Part shown: one piece after another, positions 51,053 to 59,039 of the stretch | Position numbering within the stretch: position 1 is the first letter of the stretch | Layout of the letters: the number at the start of each line of letters is the position of its first letter | Assembly: GCA_944320725.1 (NCBI GenBank) | Contig: CALUIM010000003.1 | Location: 41,019 to 105,018, forward strand | Direction of reading: 5' to 3' | DNA: 64,000 nt | Source of the DNA: an uncultured Coriobacteriaceae bacterium | Lineage (GTDB): Bacteria; Actinomycetota; Coriobacteriia; Coriobacteriales; Coriobacteriaceae | Made by a program: the position numbers and the translations under genes | The notes under the pieces: model-generated | Database searches by the model: none | Told to the model about the DNA's origin: nothing | The model's input: only the letters and a program-made list of their open reading frames with translations

Positions 51053-52216
51053 CTACTTGATCACACGCACGCGGTACATCGAGGGAATCTGCTTGAGGGC
51101 ATCGATGGTGCTGCGCTCGAGGTGCTCGTCGGTGTCGAACATGGTGTAGGCGTTCTCGCCGGCGCTTTCGTTGACCATGCGCTGCACGTTGGCGTTGTCT
51201 TTGGCGAGCACGGCGGTGATCTGGCCGATCATGTTGGGCACGTTGGCATGCAGGCAGGCGATGCGGCTTGCGGCGCGAGCCTTGCCCATGGAGCAGGCGG
51301 GGTAGTTCACCGAGTGCACGATATTGCCGTTCTCGAGATAATCGCGCAGCTCCGAGATGGCCATGTCGGCGCAGTTCGCCTCGGCCTCGACCGTGCCGGC
51401 GCCCGAGTGCGTGGTGACGAAGGTGTTGGGCATGAGGACGGTCTTGGGCGTGGCGAAGTCGGTAGCAAACCACGAGAGCTTGCCAGCGTGGAGCGCGCGG
51501 TCTACGGCGTCCTCGTCTATGATGGTCTCGCGCGCGAAGTTGATGAGCACGGCATCGGGTGCCAAGAGCTCCAGCTGCTCGGCGCCGATCATGCCGATGG
51601 TGTCGGCTTTGCTGGGCACATGCAGCGTGAGGTAGTCGCAGCCGCGGCAGAGGTCTTCGAGCGTGCCTACGCGCTGCACGTCCTGCGAGAGCGACCAGGC
51701 GTGCTCAACCGAGATGAAGGGGTCGTAGCCGTAGACGTCCATGCCCAGCTGGACGCAGGCGTTGGCCACCTTCGAACCCACGCTGCCAAGGCCCACAACA
51801 CCCACGCGCTTGTCTTTGAGCTCGCGGCCCACGAAGGCCTTCTTGACCTTCTCGGCGTTAACGAGGATGTTGGGATCCTCGGCGTTCTCGTTCACCCATT
51901 CCATCGACTGCACCACGCCGCGGCTGGCGAGCACCATCATGCAGATGACGATCTCCTTCACCGCGTTGGCGTTGGCGCCGGGCGAGTTGAAGACCACCAC
52001 GCCGCGCTTGGCGTACTCCTCGACCGGGATGTTGTTCACGCCCGCGCCGCAGCGCGCGATGGCGCGGATGGAGTCGGGCAGATCGTAGCCGTGCAGCACG
52101 GTCGAACGCATGATGATGGCGTCGGCATCCGCGGCGCGCTCGACGAACTCGTAGCCGTCGCCAAAGGTGATCTGGCCGTCTTTGATGATGTCATCGATGA
52201 CTTTGATGTATCGCAT
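51053..52216 (-). CDS. serA: D-3-phosphoglycerate dehydrogenase, short form
   Basis: SerA oxidises 3-phosphoglycerate to 3-phosphohydroxypyruvate with NAD, the first step of serine synthesis. The 387-residue enzyme has the substrate-binding domain (ARCGAGVNNIPVEEYAKRGVVVFNSPGANANAVKE), the NAD-binding Rossmann motif VGVVGLGSVGSKVA, the catalytic Arg-Glu-His set (LINFARETIIDEDAV; TTHSGAGTVEAEAN) and a short C-terminal ACT domain (about 315-387, NVPNMIGQITAVLAKDNANV). The ACT domain may bind serine for feedback control. The H-S-G-A in place of H-I/L-G-x near the catalytic His is seen in the Clostridium/Bacteroides type. GGAGC precedes the ATG. It follows serC. Confidence 0.96.
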   Translation of the reverse strand: MRYIKVIDDIIKDGQITFGDGYEFVERAADADAIIMRSTVLHGYDLPDSIRAIARCGAGVNNIPVEEYAKRGVVVFNSPGANANAVKEIVICMMVLASRGVVQSMEWVNENAEDPNILVNAEKVKKAFVGRELKDKRVGVVGLGSVGSKVANACVQLGMDVYGYDPFISVEHAWSLSQDVQRVGTLEDLCRGCDYLTLHVPSKADTIGMIGAEQLELLAPDAVLINFARETIIDEDAVDRALHAGKLSWFATDFATPKTVLMPNTFVTTHSGAGTVEAEANCADMAISELRDYLENGNIVHSVNYPACSMGKARAASRIACLHANVPNMIGQITAVLAKDNANVQRMVNESAGENAYTMFDTDEHLERSTIDALKQIPSMYRVRVIK

Positions 52217-52233
52217 GGTTGCTCCTTGTCGTT

Positions 52234-52332
52234 TTGCGTGCGTTGCTCTCCGCTTCGAGCAGTCCTGCGCAAGACGGAGGCGCCACTGGCGCCTCCTTTG
52301 CGTGCGGAACTCGCGGAGAGCAACGCACGCAA
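52234..52332. terminator. Nested hairpins between serC and serA
   Basis: Perfect 20-base outer arms (TTGCGTGCGTTGCTCTCCGC at 52234-52253 and its complement at 52313-52332) enclose a second perfect stem GGAGGCGCC-ACT-GGCGCCTCC (52276-52296). It lies between the stop of serC and the ribosome binding site of serA and so could limit read-through into serA. Confidence 0.75.
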
Positions 52333-52360
52333 CCACCTGCGCCAACCCTGCATAGCGGGG

Positions 52361-53458
52361 CTAAGAACAGTGTTCGTGTTCGAAGTCGGTCATGTAGGCG
52401 GCGAGGGCTTGGACTGATTCTTTGGGAACGGCGTTGTAGATGCTGGCGCGCATGCCGCCGGTGGCGCGGTGGCCCTTGACGCCCTCGATGCCGCGTTCGC
52501 GCGCGCCGGCGATGAAGGCGGCGTCGAGTTCGGGCGAGGCGGTGCGGAACGTCACGTTGGCAAGGGAGCGCGAGGCGCGCTCGGCATGCGCTTGGAACAC
52601 CTGGCTCTTATCGAGGACGCCGTAGAGCAGATCGGCCTTTTCGCGATTGCGCTGCTCCATGGCGGCGAGTCCGCCGGCCTGCTCGACCCAGCGGAAGATC
52701 TTGCCGCACACGTAGATGCCGAACGTGTTGGGTGTGTTCATCATCGAGTTCGCATCCGCTTGGCGGCGGTAGCTCATATACGAGGGGCACACGTCGAGCG
52801 CGGGGCCCTCACCGATGAGGTCGTCGCGCACGATGACCACCGTGACGCCCGCCACGCCGGCGTTTTTCTGGGCGCCTGCGTAGATGAGGCCGTAGCGCTT
52901 CACATCGAGCGGCATCGAGAGGAAGCAGCTCGAGACATCGGCTACCAGCGGCGTGGCGCCGCAGGCGGGCAGTTCGTGGAACATCGTGCCGAAGATGGTG
53001 TTGTTCTGGCAGATGTAGACGTAGTCGAGGTCGCCGGCCGCCGCGCGCGCCTCGACCGGCGCGAGGTCGGGGATGCGGTCGAAGCCGGTGTCCTCGCTCG
53101 AGGCGAGCGCCACGGCATCGCCATAGCGCTTCGCCTCGTTCCAGGCGAGCTTGGCAAACTGGCCGGTCACCACGTAGCCGGCGCGACGCGAGCGCATGAG
53201 GTTAAGCGGAATGCCGGCGAACTGCAGCGTGGCGCCGCCTTGGAGGAAGAGCACCCGGTAGTTCTCGGGGATGTCCAGCAGCCGCCGCAACGTTGCCTCG
53301 GCATCACCGATGACCTCGTCGAACGCGGGACTGCGATGGCTCATCTCGAGGATGGACATGCCATGCCCTCGGTAGTCGAGCATCTCGTCTGCCATCTCGG
53401 CCAGCACGCATTTGGGAAGCGCCGCCGGCCCTGCTGAGAAATTGTGTACGCGTGCCAT
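52361..53458 (-). CDS. serC: Phosphoserine aminotransferase
   Basis: SerC turns 3-phosphohydroxypyruvate into phosphoserine with glutamate and PLP. The 365-residue protein starts MARVHNFSAGPAALPKCVLAEM, as in the family. Substrate and PLP segments are SILEMSHRSPAFDEVI, FLQGGATLQFAGIPLNL, CQNNTIFGTMFHELP, VADVSSCFLSMPLDV and the PLP lysine in IYAGAQKNAGVAGVTVVIVRDD. The C-terminal VKGHRATGGMRASIYNAVP is the phosphate-binding Arg region. AAAGGAGCG precedes the ATG. It is the first gene of the serine cluster; serB is not in the window. Confidence 0.97.
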   Translation of the reverse strand: MARVHNFSAGPAALPKCVLAEMADEMLDYRGHGMSILEMSHRSPAFDEVIGDAEATLRRLLDIPENYRVLFLQGGATLQFAGIPLNLMRSRRAGYVVTGQFAKLAWNEAKRYGDAVALASSEDTGFDRIPDLAPVEARAAAGDLDYVYICQNNTIFGTMFHELPACGATPLVADVSSCFLSMPLDVKRYGLIYAGAQKNAGVAGVTVVIVRDDLIGEGPALDVCPSYMSYRRQADANSMMNTPNTFGIYVCGKIFRWVEQAGGLAAMEQRNREKADLLYGVLDKSQVFQAHAERASRSLANVTFRTASPELDAAFIAGARERGIEGVKGHRATGGMRASIYNAVPKESVQALAAYMTDFEHEHCS

Positions 53459-53740
53459 CGCACGCTCCTTTCGCCTGCATGCACGCAACCGTGCTGTGTT
53501 CGGCATACTCTATCATATGCAACGCCTACATCGGACCAGCTCAGACGCGACCGCGACAATCCCGAGCGATTTGCTATGGTAAAGCGCTCGCTGCATGGAT
53601 GTCCGTAACGAAGGCGTAACATGTCCGGATGCGGTGCAGTTGCATGCTCCTGTGCGCGCGGCGGCGGGGGAGTACAATGAGGTGGACACGACGCGTGTCG
53701 GTGTAGCTCGGCATGCGTGGAGCAGGCGAAGGAGGCGGAC

Positions 53741-54580
53741 ATGGCCATCTATGTGACCTCGGATGCGCACGGTCATGTGCGTCCGCTCGACCGCCTGCTG
53801 AGCCGCGTGAGTCTGGCAGACGAGGATACCCTCTATGTGCTGGGCGACATGATCGACCGCGGGCCCGAGCCCGTGGAGGTGATCAGGCTTGTGCGCCGTG
53901 TGCCGGGCGCGCGTGTGCTCATGGGCAACCACGAGCGCATGATGCTCGACGCCCTGCTCAACCACGATGACATCGACGATATTACCTGGGCGTTCAACGG
54001 CGGCGCTGCGACGCTGGCGGGCCTTGACGGCATGCCGGAAGACGAGTTTGCTGAGACTGTTGCCTGGGTGCGCGACCTGCCGCTTTTCGATGTGGTCGAG
54101 GCGGGCGCGCGCCTGTGGATCCTCGTGCATGCTGGTATCGATGCGTTGGCGGCGCGCGGGTTTCTCGCGACAGCGGGTGTCGATTGCTCGGAGGGCAAGG
54201 GGGCGCGCTCGGCTGGGCGCGATGTGCTGCTCGATATGATGAGCCGCCAAGACCCGCTCGATCTTTTGTGGATACGCGAAGGGTTCTGGGGCGAGCCCAC
54301 CGGTTTGATGGGTGCCGACGGCTCGGGTCCCATCGTGGTGGCGGGGCATACGCCCTCGATCATGCTCGCGCACTACGTTGACGTGATGGAAGGCGATGGC
54401 ACCTCGCCAGAGGGCGTGGGCACCATCGTGCGCGTTGGCGCTACCGAAAAAACCGCAGGGATGCCCGACCGCTTTGACATCGATTGCTCGGCGGCTGCGG
54501 GATACGGTAGGGGATGCGTGGGCCTCATGCGCCTCGATGACCAGGCGATGTGGTTCGAGCCGGTAGGCGAGGGCGAGTAG
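53741..54580 (+). CDS. Metallophosphoesterase (PPP family, serine/threonine phosphatase-like)
   Basis: A 279-residue calcineurin-like phosphoesterase, near the bacterial PPP/Ap4A hydrolase group. Metal motifs are in order: VTSDAHGHV (D-x-H-G), LGDMIDRGPEPVEV (G-D-x-x-D-R-G), LMGNHERMMLD (G-N-H-E), WILVHAGID (H-A-G) and VVAGHTPSI (G-H-T). All five are intact, so it should be active. The D-R-G-P and G-N-H-E forms match protein phosphatase PrpE/PphA. GAAGGAGGC precedes the ATG. The 282-base gap shared with serC holds no recognisable gene. Substrate may be phosphoprotein or dinucleotide polyphosphates. Confidence 0.9.
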   Translation: MAIYVTSDAHGHVRPLDRLLSRVSLADEDTLYVLGDMIDRGPEPVEVIRLVRRVPGARVLMGNHERMMLDALLNHDDIDDITWAFNGGAATLAGLDGMPEDEFAETVAWVRDLPLFDVVEAGARLWILVHAGIDALAARGFLATAGVDCSEGKGARSAGRDVLLDMMSRQDPLDLLWIREGFWGEPTGLMGADGSGPIVVAGHTPSIMLAHYVDVMEGDGTSPEGVGTIVRVGATEKTAGMPDRFDIDCSAAAGYGRGCVGLMRLDDQAMWFEPVGEGE

Positions 54581-54614
54581 CCGCGCGCCGCAGGTCTCGT
54601 AGCGGACGCGACCC

Positions 54615-56171
54615 TTAGCTTCGGCGCGGACGGCTGCTGAACGGGTTGCGCTCGCGCGCGATGGCGCGCCGGATGCGCGCGTATTCCAGGATGAGCAGGA
54701 TGAGCAGAAGCGTCATGGTGCCCAGATAGCTCAGCACCGCGCCCAAGAGCCCCAAGAGGTTCACGAACACGAGCGAGAGCACGATCGCCGCGGCGAACGA
54801 GACCAGGTAGAGCGTCATGACGGCTTCCTGCCGGCGCAGCACCGTGATGATGGCGTAGAGAAAGTCGATCGCCGCCGTGACGCCGCCGGCGAGCACCATG
54901 AGGAGCGCCAGTAGGCGGAACTGCTCGAAATCGACGCCGTACATGAAGCTCATGAGCGAAAGCCCGATCCAGTTCATGAAGACTGCCATGAGCGCGGTGA
55001 TACCCACGACCACACCGATGACCGCAGCGATGATGAGGTCGAACCGGCGGCGGCGACGTGGGTTCGCCCAGATACCCGCGAGGCGCACGAGCTGCGGCTT
55101 GTAGACGAAGCCGATGGTGAGCAGGATGCCCTGGGCTGGGAAGTACAGCGCGTTGAAGAAGAGCTGGTTTTCGTAGGGCAGCGCGCCCTCCATGACGAAC
55201 TTGGGGATGCTCTCGATGAGGTTGAAGAGGAAGAGCGCCGCGAAGAGCGGGAAGCACTGCGTGAGGACGCCTATGACCTCGCGTCCCTGTGCGGGCCGGC
55301 TCTTCTCGGTCTCGAGCAGCGCGAGCGGGGCGGTTACCAGCACGAGCGAGGCGACAGCGATGCTCGACATGCCCACCGATGCCACGGCTAGGTTGCGCGT
55401 GATTGCGGCAACAATGCCGAAGATGAGCATCGCGCCCAGCGAACGCAGCGTTTGCGAGACGCCGGCAAGGTAGAGCTTGTCGGCTTGCTGGAGGCGCCCC
55501 TCGTACACATCGGCGATACCGTCGATGAGCTTGTAGACGAAGACGCCCGCGCAGATGGTGGTCATATAGCCGTCGTAGCCGCGAATCGTGCAGTAGAGCA
55601 TGCCGGCGGCGAAGGCGATCGCACCCGTGATGAAGCGATTGATCTGGTAGGAGGTGAACGAGACGCGCTCGTCGATATCGGAGACCTGGAAGTTGCGCAC
55701 GCCGTAGTTCGCCGCAATCATGAGCAGCGTTCCCATGACGAACGCCATCGAGAACATGCCCGCCTGCTCGGCGCCCGCGAACTGCGTGGCCACGATGGTG
55801 AGGACCGGGAACGACATGCCCCAGATCGATGTGCCCAGCGTGTTCCAGATGTAGTCGCGATGCGTGCTGTGCGAGGCGTACTCCTCTTCCTGCTCGCTCA
55901 GCGAGCCGGCATATACCGACTGCAGCAGACGTGTCCACCACTGGTTGATGATGCGCGCGAGAAACGGCTGATCGCGGTTGCGGCGCCGCGTGCTCTCGGT
56001 TGGACGTGCGCCGCGCTCGGGCACCGAGGTGCGCACGATACCCGGCGTGTCAGGCGATTCGAGGCCGTTGGCTGGCGAATATGTCTCGCGGCGCTGGCTG
56101 GGGCTTGCAGCAGGAGCGCCGCGCTGCTCGGTGCGTTTTGCGCGCAGCATGTCGAGAGGGTTGAGGTTCAT
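54615..56171 (-). CDS. Polysaccharide flippase-like membrane protein
   Basis: A 518-residue protein with a polar N-terminus (about 1-95, Arg/Ser/Glu-rich, likely cytoplasmic) followed by 12-14 hydrophobic helices. The layout resembles MATE/MOP flippases such as Wzx and other 'lipopolysaccharide biosynthesis' membrane proteins, which move lipid-linked sugars across the membrane. Recognisable segments are DYIWNTLGTSIWGMSFPVLTIVATQFAGAEQAGMFSMAF in the first two helices and PKFVMEGALPYENQLFFNALYFPAQGI. GGAGGC precedes the ATG. Glycosyltransferases are not adjacent, though a WecA/MraY-like gene lies about 3 kb away. Function is inferred. Confidence 0.78.
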   Translation of the reverse strand: MNLNPLDMLRAKRTEQRGAPAASPSQRRETYSPANGLESPDTPGIVRTSVPERGARPTESTRRRNRDQPFLARIINQWWTRLLQSVYAGSLSEQEEEYASHSTHRDYIWNTLGTSIWGMSFPVLTIVATQFAGAEQAGMFSMAFVMGTLLMIAANYGVRNFQVSDIDERVSFTSYQINRFITGAIAFAAGMLYCTIRGYDGYMTTICAGVFVYKLIDGIADVYEGRLQQADKLYLAGVSQTLRSLGAMLIFGIVAAITRNLAVASVGMSSIAVASLVLVTAPLALLETEKSRPAQGREVIGVLTQCFPLFAALFLFNLIESIPKFVMEGALPYENQLFFNALYFPAQGILLTIGFVYKPQLVRLAGIWANPRRRRRFDLIIAAVIGVVVGITALMAVFMNWIGLSLMSFMYGVDFEQFRLLALLMVLAGGVTAAIDFLYAIITVLRRQEAVMTLYLVSFAAAIVLSLVFVNLLGLLGAVLSYLGTMTLLLILLILEYARIRRAIARERNPFSSRPRRS

Positions 56172-56237
56172 GTGCCTCCGGATAGGGTGGCCGAGCGCCT
56201 GCTCGGGTAGAAGGTTTCGGACGGACTTGGGAAGCTA

Positions 56238-56558
56238 TTATAGCCCCGCCTGCCACCGGCACCGTGCAAGGTCTACGTGCTCGGGATCGGTGAACGCCAC
56301 GCCTTCCGCCTCGAGCATCGCGCGCTGCACGCCGGGTCCGCCGAACGCGAAGCCCGTGGCAAGGCGGCCATCGGCGAACACCACGCGGTGGCAAGGAATC
56401 TCGCCGGGGCGTGGGTTGCTGTGCAGGGCGAAGCCCACGTAGCGCGCCCGTCGCGGGGCGCCTGCGAGCGCGGCGATCTGGCCATAGGTGGCAACCATCC
56501 CCTCAGGGATCTGCTCGACCATCTCGTATACGCGATCGAAGAAACCTTGATCTGCCAT
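56238..56558 (-). CDS. Short MGMT-family DNA alkyltransferase-like protein
   Basis: A 106-residue protein of the O6-methylguanine-DNA methyltransferase family with only the DNA-binding half. FFDRVYEMVEQIPEGMVATYGQIAALAGAPRRARYVGFAL is the helix-turn-helix with Tyr and Arg finger, and NPRPGEIPCHRVVFADGRLA holds the active-site P-C-H-R-V. The Cys is present, unlike ATL proteins that have Trp or Ala there. Length matches small ATL/YbaZ-type proteins. GGGGCG precedes the chosen ATG; starts further upstream lack a site. It may repair alkylated guanine directly or mark it for excision. Confidence 0.88.
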   Translation of the reverse strand: MADQGFFDRVYEMVEQIPEGMVATYGQIAALAGAPRRARYVGFALHSNPRPGEIPCHRVVFADGRLATGFAFGGPGVQRAMLEAEGVAFTDPEHVDLARCRWQAGL

Positions 56559-56644
56559 GTTCGCCCCATCCCATACGGCCGGCGGCCTGTTCGTGTCGCT
56601 CTGACTCATTGTATAGGGCAAACGTACCGAGGGCACCGCTCGCC

Positions 56645-56842
56645 TCAGGATGCCATAGATAGTAACCTACGGCTAACTTATGAAGAGCTCGTGAAGGCGG
56701 AGGTCTGGAGGCGAAGGAAGTGGCGCGGTCGTGAAAAGTTTACTATAGTGAACTCAACGACGACGAGAGCGCAGGCGATGAAAAAGCTCTCGGCGCCGCG
56801 TTGGAATCGCATCCCTCCCCTCTGTGCGATCAACGGCAGCAA
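56645..56842 (+). other. Gap with operator-like sites and a possible short transcript
   Basis: The 366 bases between the MGMT start and the HAD stop have no firm gene. AGTTTACTATAGTGAACT (about 56737-56754) is a near-perfect palindrome, and TAACCTACGGCTAACTTA (about 56665-56682) looks like a binding site. A 39-codon frame starting ATGAAAAAG (56777) runs through the terminator. A promoter near the palindrome with the terminator below would give an RNA of about 120 bases, but this is speculative. Confidence 0.3.
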
Positions 56843-56885
56843 GGCCGAGGCCCCGCCACCAGATGTTGGCAGCGGGGCCTCGGCC
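56843..56885. terminator. Strong hairpin at the end of the HAD gene
   Basis: Perfect 14-base arms GGCCGAGGCCCCGC and GCGGGGCCTCGGCC around a 15-base loop. It lies 40 bases beyond the stop of the minus-strand HAD gene. No T-run on the minus strand; a short CTCGTT follows on the plus strand. Confidence 0.75.
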
Positions 56886-56924
56886 TCGTTATGTTGAACA
56901 CGTGATGGCGTCTCGAACGTGCTC

Positions 56925-57767
56925 TTAGACGGCGCGCATCGATGGCGCGATCACGCGGTCGATGAGCTCAGGGAGGGCGCCGTCTGCCGCGTTGGATGCA
57001 AGTATCAGGTCGCAGTATGGACGCGTGTCGTCGCTCACATTCGCCACGCCCACACCCAGGCCTGCCGCGCGAATCATAGCGAGATCGTTGGCAGAGTCGC
57101 CCATGCCGATCGTCTCGGCGATATCGATGCCGAGCATCTCAGCCAGATGGGCCAGGCCGGTTCCCTTATCGATGCCGGCAGGGACAAACTCCACGTAGCG
57201 GTTGGAAGAATAGGTGACGTCGGTGCGGGTGCGATCGAGCAAGGGAGCTACGCGTTCGCCGAGCTCCTTCGCCTCGTCGAGGTCCTCGCCTACGTAGAGG
57301 ATCTTGACGAACGGTTCGTCGCCAGCGAAATCGAGCGTACGCTGCGTATCGTCGAGCTCGATGATACCCGAGAGATTGCTCACGTAGGCGCGCTCGGAGG
57401 GCATGAGGAACTGCGTGAAGATCTTGCCGCTCGTGGTGTAGATATGCATGGGCACACGGTGCTCGACGCCGTAGCGATAGAGCGGCTCGATGATATCGCG
57501 GTCGATGGTGGTCGAGATGAGCGGCTCGGGATCGCCGTAGCGGTTGATGAAGCCACCGTTGTACGAGATGACGTAGCTGTCTTCGAGCAGGCGCTGGTCG
57601 ATGCCGCGGAAATTCTCCATGATCGACTGATACGGACGCCCCGAGCTGGGAACGAACAGCACGCCCAGCTCGCGCAGGTGCCGCAGCGCATCGAGGTTCG
57701 CGGACGGGATCTTGTGCTCGCCGTCGAGGAACGTCTCATCCATATCGGAAGCAACAAGCCTGTACAT
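56925..57767 (-). CDS. Cof-type HAD phosphatase
   Basis: A 280-residue HAD phosphatase of the Cof subfamily, close to YxeH/YkrA-type proteins. Motif I is LVASDMDETFLDGEHKIP (D-M-D-E-T, with Glu in place of Gly), motif II FVPSSGRPY, motif III Lys in PAGIDKGTGLAHLAEMLG and motif IV GMGDSANDLAMIRAAG, then GVGVANVSDDTRPYCD. The second ATG (MYRLV) was chosen because AAGGAG lies eight bases before it; the first ATG is only one base from that site. It is preceded by a long palindrome after trpS. Substrate unknown. Confidence 0.92.
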   Translation of the reverse strand: MYRLVASDMDETFLDGEHKIPSANLDALRHLRELGVLFVPSSGRPYQSIMENFRGIDQRLLEDSYVISYNGGFINRYGDPEPLISTTIDRDIIEPLYRYGVEHRVPMHIYTTSGKIFTQFLMPSERAYVSNLSGIIELDDTQRTLDFAGDEPFVKILYVGEDLDEAKELGERVAPLLDRTRTDVTYSSNRYVEFVPAGIDKGTGLAHLAEMLGIDIAETIGMGDSANDLAMIRAAGLGVGVANVSDDTRPYCDLILASNAADGALPELIDRVIAPSMRAV

Positions 57768-57817
57768 CGGCATGCTCCTTAATGATTTGCAGCCTGCATG
57801 ATGAATAACTGCTTGAG

Positions 57818-57909
57818 CGGGTCCTGCATTATTCTTCCGCCGCGAGTTCCGCAGCGAGCAAAGCGAGCGAGGACCTGTTCGAAGCGCCGGAGGAATAATG
57901 CAGGACCCG
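57818..57909. repeat. Long palindrome between trpS and the HAD gene
   Basis: CGGGTCCTGCATTATTC plus TTCCGC (57818-57840) pairs with the right arm at 57886-57909 (22 of 24 positions). The inner part has GCAGCGAGCAAAGCGAGCG-type short repeats. It probably ends trpS transcription. The TGCATTA core resembles the TAATGCA core of the repeat family above, in opposite sense, but the rest differs. Confidence 0.75.
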
Positions 57910-57920
57910 TGTTTGGGATG

Positions 57921-58970
57921 TTAGTACACCATGCCCATCGCTTCGCGGACTTCGGCCAGCGTTGTCTCGGCAATCTCGTTGGCACGGCGGTTACCCTCGT
58001 GGAGGACGTCCTTCACGTAGTCCATATCCTGGGCGAGCTCGGCGCGGCGCGCGCGGATGGGCTCGAAGTAGGTGTTCACGGCATCGGTGACGAAGCGCTT
58101 GAGTGCGCCGGCGCCGCCCATGCCAATCTCGGCAGCAATCTCATGCTCATCGCGGCCGGTGCAGATGGCGGCGGTGGAGATGAGGCCCGAAACCTCGGGG
58201 CGGTTTTCGGGGTCGAAGGTGATCATGCGCTCGGAATCGCTCTTGGACTTCTTGATGAGTTTCGCGGTCTCCTCGGCGGTCATCGAGATCGAGATGGCAT
58301 TGCCGTAGGACTTGCTCATCTTGCGGCCGTCGAGACCCGGCAGCAACGGCGTGTCGGAGAGCAGTGCGTCGACCTCGGGGAACACATGCCCGTAGCGGTT
58401 GTTGAACTTACGGGCGATGAGACGCGTGAGCTCGATGTGCGGGAGCTGATCGCGGCCCACCGGCACGACGTTGCCCTTGCAGAACAGGATGTCGCACGCC
58501 TGGTGCACCGGATAGGTGAGGAGCAGCCCCGTGAGCTCGTGGCCCGAAGCCTCCATCTCGGCCTTGACCGTGGGGTTGCGCTGCAGCTCGGCCTCGGAGA
58601 CGAGCGAGAGGAACGGCAGCATGAGCTGGTTAGCGGCGGGTACTGCAGAGTGCGTGTAGATCATCGTCTTGGCGGGATCGATGCCGCACGCGAGGTAGTC
58701 GAGCACCATGTTGTAGACGTTGTCCTGGATGTGCTCGGTGGTGTCGCGGTCGGTGATGACCTGGTAGTCGGCAATGAGCACGTTCGTGTTCACACCCATG
58801 TTCTGCAGCTCGACGCGGCCTTTCAGCGTTCCGAAGTAGTGGCCCAGATGCAGGCGCCCCGTGGGGCGGTCGCCGGTGAGCATCGTGTAGTTCTCGGGAT
58901 GCTGGGCGAGGTCGGCGTGAATCTCGTTGCTGCGCTTGAGCGCGCTTTCGTAGCTGCGTACGTTGGGCAT
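57921..58970 (-). CDS. trpS: Tryptophanyl-tRNA synthetase
   Basis: TrpRS charges tRNA-Trp. The 349-residue class Ic enzyme has the HIGH-type motif GDRPTGRLHLGHYFGTL (about 33-49), the segment LIADYQVITD that binds tryptophanyl adenylate, VPVGRDQLPHIELTR and the KMSKS motif DGRKMSKSYGNAI. The C-terminal helical anticodon-binding part ends LAEVREAMGMVY. GAAAGGATT precedes the ATG. The gene stands alone; no T-box leader is seen in the 69-base gap before it. Confidence 0.97.
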   Translation of the reverse strand: MPNVRSYESALKRSNEIHADLAQHPENYTMLTGDRPTGRLHLGHYFGTLKGRVELQNMGVNTNVLIADYQVITDRDTTEHIQDNVYNMVLDYLACGIDPAKTMIYTHSAVPAANQLMLPFLSLVSEAELQRNPTVKAEMEASGHELTGLLLTYPVHQACDILFCKGNVVPVGRDQLPHIELTRLIARKFNNRYGHVFPEVDALLSDTPLLPGLDGRKMSKSYGNAISISMTAEETAKLIKKSKSDSERMITFDPENRPEVSGLISTAAICTGRDEHEIAAEIGMGGAGALKRFVTDAVNTYFEPIRARRAELAQDMDYVKDVLHEGNRRANEIAETTLAEVREAMGMVY

Positions 58971-59039
58971 GTCAAATCCTTTCGGTCATAGTTCGCGAGG
59001 TGGTTCGTAGATGTGCTGCCCGTGTGGGGCAGCGGGGCG

